Made by a program: the position numbers and the translations under genes. Below are positions 56,678 to 64,000 of a stretch of DNA of 64,000 nt, in pieces. The DNA is from Polytrichum commune (Eukaryota; Streptophyta; Polytrichopsida; Polytrichales; Polytrichaceae). The DNA lies in assembly GCA_950295325.1 (NCBI GenBank), contig OX485806.1, positions 58,523,169 through 58,587,168 of the forward strand, in the 5' to 3' direction. Positions within the stretch are counted from its first letter, which is position 1. Each line of letters starts with the position of its first letter. Below the pieces are notes generated by a model. It searched no databases. It had not been told where the DNA came from and saw nothing but the letters and a program-made list of their open reading frames with translations.

Positions 56678-59600
56678 AAAACTTACATGCACGGAGGAGA
56701 ATGCACAAAAAAATTCAAGAAGATAAAGACTTAGAAAATTTTCAAAAATAAGAATTCTCATAAGCATCAAATAGGAACTAAGATACTTACCACAATTTGT
56801 AGGACAAGCACTTGAGTTTACCGGATGAAATCAAGGTCTCACATCAACAAAACATAATTGGAGAATGACATCAGAGATCTAATCGGTGTCAAGGGCAAAC
56901 CATCATTTGAGAGGTGATAAGCACAAGGCCACCAAGTAGGCCGAATCAAACATCACTTCACACTCAAACTAATCCTAGGATTTCACATCATAAATAATAA
57001 TGAAGTGGATTTAGACTTCAAGTGAGAGAACATACCTACCATTATAAATAAAAATCTAAAGGAATAAATTTTTTTTTTTACCAAGTAAATGATGGATAAG
57101 AGGATCTAGGACCTAGACCATGTGAATGACAAAGAAGGTGAGAAATCACTTAACCTTTAAATTATACTTAGGGGGATTGAAGTTGAGGACACATGACTAG
57201 TGTTATCCTAGAGATATCTAACCTTGACATTAGGGTCTTAGGGAAACATAAGCTTGCAAAACTTTGAGCATTGAATTCTAGGGCATATTTAAAATGTCTT
57301 AGAAATTCGTTAAACAAAAAGGGAAATTCACACCTTGTCATTCAATCAAGATTTCAAGGAGTTACAAGAAACTAATTTGATGGCTCAAAGAGATAGAAAT
57401 AGTAGAGAGCATAAAGTGTTACAATTAGGTGATAGTTTGAACCCTCAAGGTGTTTAAAGTAAACCTGGAAGAGGATACATTCCTCAACTCTGAAACTAGA
57501 GATACTTAAGTCATGAAACTAACATAGAAACTTATCCTTGGCAGATTACTTAAAGGTTCTTAGAATTGTTTGAAGTCCTAATTCTCGTAGGAATGAATTT
57601 TGTGTAACCGATTCACAACATGTTACACTATCTAAGGTTGAGGGTAGGTGGAGACCTCAACAAGTACAAATATTGGTCATAATATGATAATAAAAAAAAT
57701 TATGGTTTTATATTCACAATATTGAAATCAAAGTCTTCAAATTTTATGATTATAAGAATCCATGGTTAAATCTATCATATATCCTAACCAAGATACAATT
57801 TGACAAATGTGAAAGCATTTTCCGTGAAATCCCTAAGTGTCACGGTGTCAAAGCATTATCATAACATGGACATCATGAATTCAATGAGAACATTCAAGGG
57901 TAGTAAGAGATATGCCTCACCAATTTGATTTAACCAAAAAAAACCTTGAAACCAACAATGAAGGCCTTAACTTTGAATGGAAGAAAGATGAATGCAATAC
58001 AATGATATGTTTATGAAATATCACAATAAATTGAATATAATTTATTCACAATAATCCAAATTATGTCAGTTCAATATTAAGGAAGATCAATGGGTATATT
58101 AAGATGTGACATATACAATAAACCAATACAAATTGAACGAGCTTTATAAAAATAAGTACAAGCCTAAAAGTTCATAGTAAATGTGTTGAACAATTTTAAA
58201 ATGACATGTGTTCAATATTGATCTAAACTGGAGTATAGAATGGTATTGTATTAGAATAGGATAAATTCTTCACAAACAACAATAAAATCTACAAGGTTTT
58301 ATGATGTTTAATCAGTCGTAATTTAAAAATACATGCAACATTGTAATGTATGTTGTTGTATAGAAAATCTCACAGTAAGAGATTAATCTCAAAGCAAATT
58401 ATTCATGACCATAAATTGAACGATATGATTTATTGTTCAATTGATGTCTCTTGCATTTAATAGTTCAAATGTTGCTTGATTATCTATTTATTATGGAACC
58501 ATAGCCAGTATTATTGATATATTAAAGTCAATTTTGGCTTCATTAGGTCAGATTGAAACATTTGTTGACATATATGAAAAATTAACCACATAAAAGTGAA
58601 GTAGTTTGAATTTCAAGAAGGTTCAAGAAAATTAAAACTTTAATTACAACATTACACATCAACCCTTGAGCCAAACTCTAAATTCTACAATAATAGGAGT
58701 CAATCTAAATAGTATGGGAGATGAAACCACATATTTATCTAACTAATATCTGTAGTTCAAATATGCCAATTTTTAAATTTTAAATTCCAAACCCAAATTA
58801 AATTTTCTGGTTGTGATTTGTGTGATATTTGTAATAGTTGGTCCTTAAAATGGGGATAGACCCACTATTTTCGTTTAAATATGACTAATCAGACCACTAG
58901 ATATTATTTGCATAGAATTTGGGAAGTAATATTAGTATAAGTGTTCTTTTAGTAGAAATCATAGTAGGATAATTGAGGCGTGGGAATGGACCCACAAGAG
59001 GGTAGCAACATTGAACCCTACACCAACTACGGGTATAAGACTATTATGGATACTAGGTTAAGGTATAGATTTGGTCTAAATATTGTTGTTACTGTATAGT
59101 ATTGTATCCTCTAATAAACACCTCTATATATATCTTAACACTGGCACTTGTTAACATTTAACACGTCCTATGTATAATAACAACCCCACATATTAGTATG
59201 TATTTTGGCATTGTGGTAATTTTATGCTCAAAGTATAATTTTTGTAATTGCCAATATGCAATAATACAACAAAGATAATAATATCATAAAAGAAGACATG
59301 TGTACATTTTCCAAAAATTAGAGAAGAACCAAAATTCAATTTTTCTAAATAAAGCTCCTAAGACATGAGCAACCCAACAAGTGAGGTGGATTTATGGTAG
59401 ATATAATTCAACATCTGTTGCATACATACTTCAATAGATTTCTTAATTTAACAAGGATCCAAAGTCACATCATCCACACCCTCCCACCCACTCTGATTCA
59501 TCAATTTTGAAAAGTAGAAATATAAACTCATAATGTGCACGTATTATCTTTCTTTCATTGAAATTAGTAAAAAGGGAACAAGGAAGGCCTACCAATCAAC

Positions 59601-60531
59601 TTGCAACCCACCCTCTAAAACAAGCCCCATCCAACACCTGCTGAACTCTTCCAGTTTTTTACCCAAGAGAGCTTCAGATGTTGCAAATTCTCGACCATTA
59701 TACTGTACATGTCATTGTACATTTTATTGATTTTGTTTTTGCATTTTACAGACTAAATCCAATATACTGGATCTCACAGTTGGCAAGCTAAATTTGTTTC
59801 ACTCCCCTTGATGCTCTGCTTTGTTGTAGGCAGCCACTTCAACACTATCACATCAACTCTACAATTTGACAAACAATGTCATGACAAACTAAATTTTATG
59901 ATTTGTACGCGGATTGCATCAAAAAAGTAGAAATGTCCTTCATGAGCGCAAAAATGGGTGGTCATTAAGGTGATTTGGTTTTCCAATCATTTGAGAGGAC
60001 CTATCAATGTTTGAGACAAACCTGAAACTAGAATTGATGGTTGATGGCTCAGAATATATAGATCAGACTCATTGCATATTGCATACGATGGGCAAATTTG
60101 AGGCTGTTAAGAGTTGTTCAAACCATAGTACAAACACCCAACAAGTGTTTCCAAAGACCTAAAGCTATGTGTGCAGAGTGGGTTTTACACAAACTCAATG
60201 GCAATCTTGTTCTAGACACCATCCGGAATTATTGACAAGTATCTAATGCACCAGTGCTGTTGCTTATGTAACCTCAACTTACTTATACTCGAATACACCT
60301 CATTTGGACTTCATGTCTCAGCTCAATGTCTCATGGCTACAAGACTTCTGAGTGTTAATGATTTGCATAGATGAACCACATTGCCAGCATTACCGCCAGG
60401 GAGTACTCCATTATTTTAGCATGAATGTCCTTCACATTTTCTACTAACAAGTGCAGATAGCCTGGGAGGACATTAGTGCTGGTGCATGTATAACTTGCTT
60501 ATGTGGATATCAGTAGTGGTGCCTTAATCTT
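56678..60531. other. AT-rich intergenic stretch, no gene seen
   Basis: There is no supported gene. The last part is the 3' flank of the RCE1 gene on the minus strand. Confidence 0.4.
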
Positions 60532-63123
60532 TTAGCCCCTCCACTTGCAGTGACCAAAACAACAATTGCAGTCACTAGGAGGGACTATGTTATTATACAA
60601 CAAAGGAGATGTAACTGGCCGTAGAAGATAAATGAAGCCTCCCAAACCAACAAGGAACGCAAATCCCAACACTGCACAGGATATCCACCAGGACACTTAA
60701 AAATGTCAGGTTCGAAAATATATTCTTGCAAATATATTGCCAAGACTGTTCAAACTTGACCATAACATAACTGTACACCCTGGATGATTTGATCAGCAGA
60801 AAATTTAGCAAGGTTGGATTGACAAGCCTTTCATAAATAACCACCCTCAACAGCTCTAAATACAGTAAGATCCACATATTGGCAGCTGGAACACCGAAGA
60901 AAATTGATAATTTTACCAAACTAATGGCCTTCAACAAAAGCAGAGGATGAAATTCACACTAGGTGGTGGTCTCTGCTGACGCAGATTTTGTGGTTCTCAA
61001 CAATGGGCCCCACACATTGATTGTCACCTCATGCATGCCTTGTAGAAACCAATGTAAACCCTATATGGAGATTCCAGAAAAATCAAAAACCCAAGCCATA
61101 AACAAAATATGTTTAGCAAAACCTTTGGTATGGGAAGAACTGAAGATGTCCCCAAGAGCTGGCAAACCCATTACGTTGCACAACACATGAGCAACAATTG
61201 GTGCCACTAAGTGCCCTGCATGTCAAAACAACCATATCAGTGAGTATATTGTAATCACAATGTCAGGAATGCTTATTAATTGTTTAGAAAACTCCTTTGT
61301 ACATATATTGAAACCTTACACAAAATTGCATAATAAAACAGGAGTGCCTAATAATGATGAGCTACGCTTCAAAGAACACCACATTCTGCATTTAAGCATT
61401 ACTTCTCTATCAGATGAGCAATGTTGGTTACTAAGTCACATATGGTTCCAGCTTGCTATATTGTGCTGTAATAGACTCCCTGGAGCAGCTTCTTCAGCTC
61501 ACCCAAGGCTGTTGACCAAAAGTATCATTCATAACAAAGTTGTGGTTTGAGACCTCAAAGCATCCATAATTTACATGGATTTTGTATGAAAACAAGCAAA
61601 ACTCACCTCTCTTATGCCTAGTAGTAACTTCAATTCATGGTCAAGGTCAACATACCTGTGCGAAGAAAAAGATAAGCTGCATACCATCCAAAGATTGTAG
61701 TATAGGCAAACCTGAAACCTGTGAAACAATCGAAAGTTTTCCAAATTACCAGTTGCATTCACATACTCTAATAAGACAATTTATAAGTGTACCATGTGAA
61801 CTCAATCACAATTGCAATGGGCAACTGACAACTTTGCAAATATTCATGTCCCTCTGATCTACGAAAAACCTGAAAGCTCACTTCATTGGCTCACAAATTC
61901 ATATATGAATTTATGAATTTATTCAAATTCCACTAGCATTTTGGACATATAGTTCACTTCAAATATTTATTCAGTCCAAGGCAGGGGCATTCAAGTTGAT
62001 TCTTACCCACAATGAATGCTGCCTTTTGATAATCTTTCTTCTCAGGATAAACCACCTCCCAGTAGTGATTTAAATGTGCTGCCAAGCCAACTCCATCTTG
62101 AACGATTTGGAACCCAAGGAGTCTACAAACCCAGTGCACATGTGGTTCAACAAAGCCAATGCGGATTTTGGAAAACTAACCACAATCTCAACAATCATTA
62201 ACCAGTATGGGAGTAGACAGAAAGCATCCCAAAGAAGTTTTAAGTTGCTTTCATGTTATCTTGAATGCTTTCTGGTTACTGCAGCCACTTGCAAGTACAC
62301 ATGTCTCTTTAATTAATTATCCAACGCCAAAAAAAAAGCCTATCCATGTAGGTTCACCAGAACCCACCCTATATTTATTTTCTGACGTAGACTAGACCGG
62401 CATCCAGGAGCCTACTCTAAGATATTTTCAATCGGTGGTGAATACATTGGAGAACATAGATTATCAAATAGATGCAGTCCACAGAATTGAGGTTTGACTT
62501 TACCAAGGCCAAAGAAAAGTGGGCAAAAAAGCATAACTTTGGTTGGAGAATAGCCTGCACACAACAACAGAGGAATCATGCAAGCTCGAAACACCCACTC
62601 CTCAGTGACCGGCCCCTGTTACAATCATTTGAAAGGGCATTAAAACTAGGTTAAGCAAAATATGAATTGAATTTACTGATTAATAATTAAGAACATCAAT
62701 TACCTTGATAGCACCTTAGAATTTTAGCTAAGTAAATTCCCACGAAACAAAGTAATGTTGATTTTAGGAAAATCCAAGAAAATTGTAACCTCACATATGT
62801 TGTGGGGTTAATGTCCATGAATTTAATGAGCTGTAATCACCAGATCATCTCCCATGAAAATTCAAAAGGAAGTTGGATAGAGAGAGCAATTTAAGGAAAG
62901 ATTGTACCACAACAAAGTTTCGCCATGCAAATACGTCAAAAACAAGTGACCATGTTTCAGCTGCAAACTTTGTAAATAAACTCTGGACAAACCCTGTCCC
63001 ACGTAATCCTTGGAAATCTAATGCATCGGAATCTGCAGTTGATACAAAGTCGAGAGATGCCATAACCAGGGGGCCGAGATACAGGAGAGCAGTCAAGAGC
63101 AGAGGGTATGTAGTCGCCTGCCA
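60532..63123 (-). CDS. RCE1: CAAX prenyl protease 2 (RCE1/FACE2), six C-terminal exons
   Basis: RCE1 is a multi-pass ER membrane protease that removes the -AAX tripeptide from prenylated proteins. Exons: 62908-63123, 62504-62615, 62007-62078, 61656-61718, 61123-61215, 60532-60671. All have AG acceptors and GT donors, and phases agree (696 nt, 231 residues plus stop). Exon two begins with the catalytic EExxxR motif (GPVTEEWVFRACM). The next junction gives FFGLAHLNHYWE with the catalytic His, and exon five has HLVAPIVAHVLCN, the conserved His...Asn. Hydrophobic segments fit membrane helices. The family usually has about 310 residues, so roughly the first 80-110 lie upstream, beyond 63124 or outside the window. 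No stop or shift is seen; it looks functional. Confidence 0.9.
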
Positions 63124-64000
63124 CTGAGGATAAAAAGGGGAGGAAATAGCCGTTTAGAGACAAATTTACACAAATCATCAGGAAATAAACGCAGCTGCAT
63201 ACCAATAAGATTCCAAGGAACACTACCAGGCAGCTAGATCATTTTCTGTGCTGAAGAATTATATAAATGTCTATGTACCTAAACATTCTTCTGGATTATT
63301 TACATGATCCACAGAAAAGCAAGATCCTGAACTCAGCTGACAATATCATGATGGAGGGAATGGATGCATAGAATGTCATTATAAAAGAAAAGAACTTCAT
63401 TCATCAAATACATTAATACAGAAGGAACAAATTCTTGAAGTGAAGGGATGCATCTAAATTCTTAAGGAAAAGATTGACTTAAATCCATGAAGTTACCAAA
63501 TTATAGACATCAATTGGCAATAAAAATAAATTAAGAGATTAAATCTTAATATATAATCTAATAATTCGTTTACAATTGGGCAGTTTCATATCAATTTCTG
63601 ATGTAAGATACATGAAGTTGCAATACCTGGAAATGGACAAAACTATAAGGAATTTTGAGTAGTGAAAACATCTCTACTTCCAACCTCACGTGGTACTTCT
63701 AAAAGTGTCCAATCAGATCATGTTCAAAAATCTCCTTTCAACAGCAAATGGCCATTGGTCTCTATGAGGTCACAAGCTGATTTAGATCACAAAGAAGAAG
63801 GCAGAAGTACCAAGTGATCAGTACGAAGGCCGAAAATGGCAAGGAGAGATGGTTTGTTGTAGCTCAGTTGCCCTTCTACCTTCATGAAACATTAGAAATG
63901 AAACATCAGCTAGATTCATTGACAAATGAGTTGCAATCATCTCCTCCAGTAAGTCTGCTAGACATGCGTCCAAGAAACTCTGAAGGGTACCAAACCTGTC
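63124..64000. other. Upstream intron or flank of RCE1, exons not recognised
   Basis: Minus-strand N-terminal exons of RCE1 should lie here or beyond, but none could be identified with confidence. A plus-strand open stretch at about 63868-63957 is bounded by CTCAG and a GTAAGT. It could be an exon of another gene, but there is no motif to support it. Confidence 0.35.

Noticed and set aside
63868-63957. Possible plus-strand exon
   Set aside because: It has an open frame with plausible splice signals but is only 30 codons with no recognisable motif.
1-64000. tRNA, rRNA or other structural RNA genes
   Set aside because: None was seen on reading; the only tRNA-related sequence is the primer binding site at 280-298.

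Overview
The window looks like nuclear DNA of a land plant. It is made almost entirely of nested transposable elements, with one conserved host gene at the right end. That gene (60532-63123, minus strand) is the C-terminal two thirds of RCE1/FACE2, the type II CAAX prenyl protease, with compact plant introns. The density of nested elements and the Athila/Tat, CACTA and Mutator-like families suggest a large genome such as a gymnosperm or fern. The species cannot be fixed from the sequence.

Layout. (A) 1-25450 is a plus-strand Ty3/gypsy element of the Athila/Tat group. It has upstream ORFs, gag, a pol broken by stops and a frameshift, a long spacer full of a short repeated motif, and an extra coiled-coil ORF before the 3' LTR. 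(B) At 12075-24845 a second, minus-strand Ty3/gypsy element sits inside that extra ORF. Its polyprotein is gag - aspartic protease - C5-cytosine DNA methyltransferase - reverse transcriptase - RNase H - integrase - PHD finger. (C) A 2.84-kb solo LTR (16782-19619) in turn splits the methyltransferase. (D) 25727-43080 is a 17-kb CACTA element with a 3-bp target duplication, carrying a TNP2 fragment and a degenerate second gene. (E) Inside it, 29517-39538 is a 10-kb Mutator-like element with a 9-bp target duplication. It carries a MULE/SWIM transposase gene (minus) and a divergent seven-exon gene (plus). The latter joins a ParB-like DGNHR region to a permuted (beta-class) N6-adenine/N4-cytosine DNA methyltransferase fold. 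(F) 43846-49400 is a decayed Ty1/copia element split by a second solo LTR (44230-47026). (G) 51084-53922 is a third solo LTR, almost identical to the first but inverted. (H) 53923-60531 is AT-rich with no recognisable gene. (I) RCE1 follows.

Two unrelated mobile elements here each carry a DNA methyltransferase of a different class. The retroelement pairs a cytosine methyltransferase (a chromatin 'writer') with a PHD finger (a histone 'reader') on its integrase. The Mutator-like element pairs an amino-methyltransferase fold with two arrays of 20-bp inverted repeats spaced almost exactly 32 bp apart, and with CGTTAACG-centred palindromes in the divergent promoter region. These two are the most likely new systems. 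Most element genes carry stops, many explainable by C-to-T change, so the copies are probably inactive, although element B is recent (one difference seen in 434 bp of LTR).
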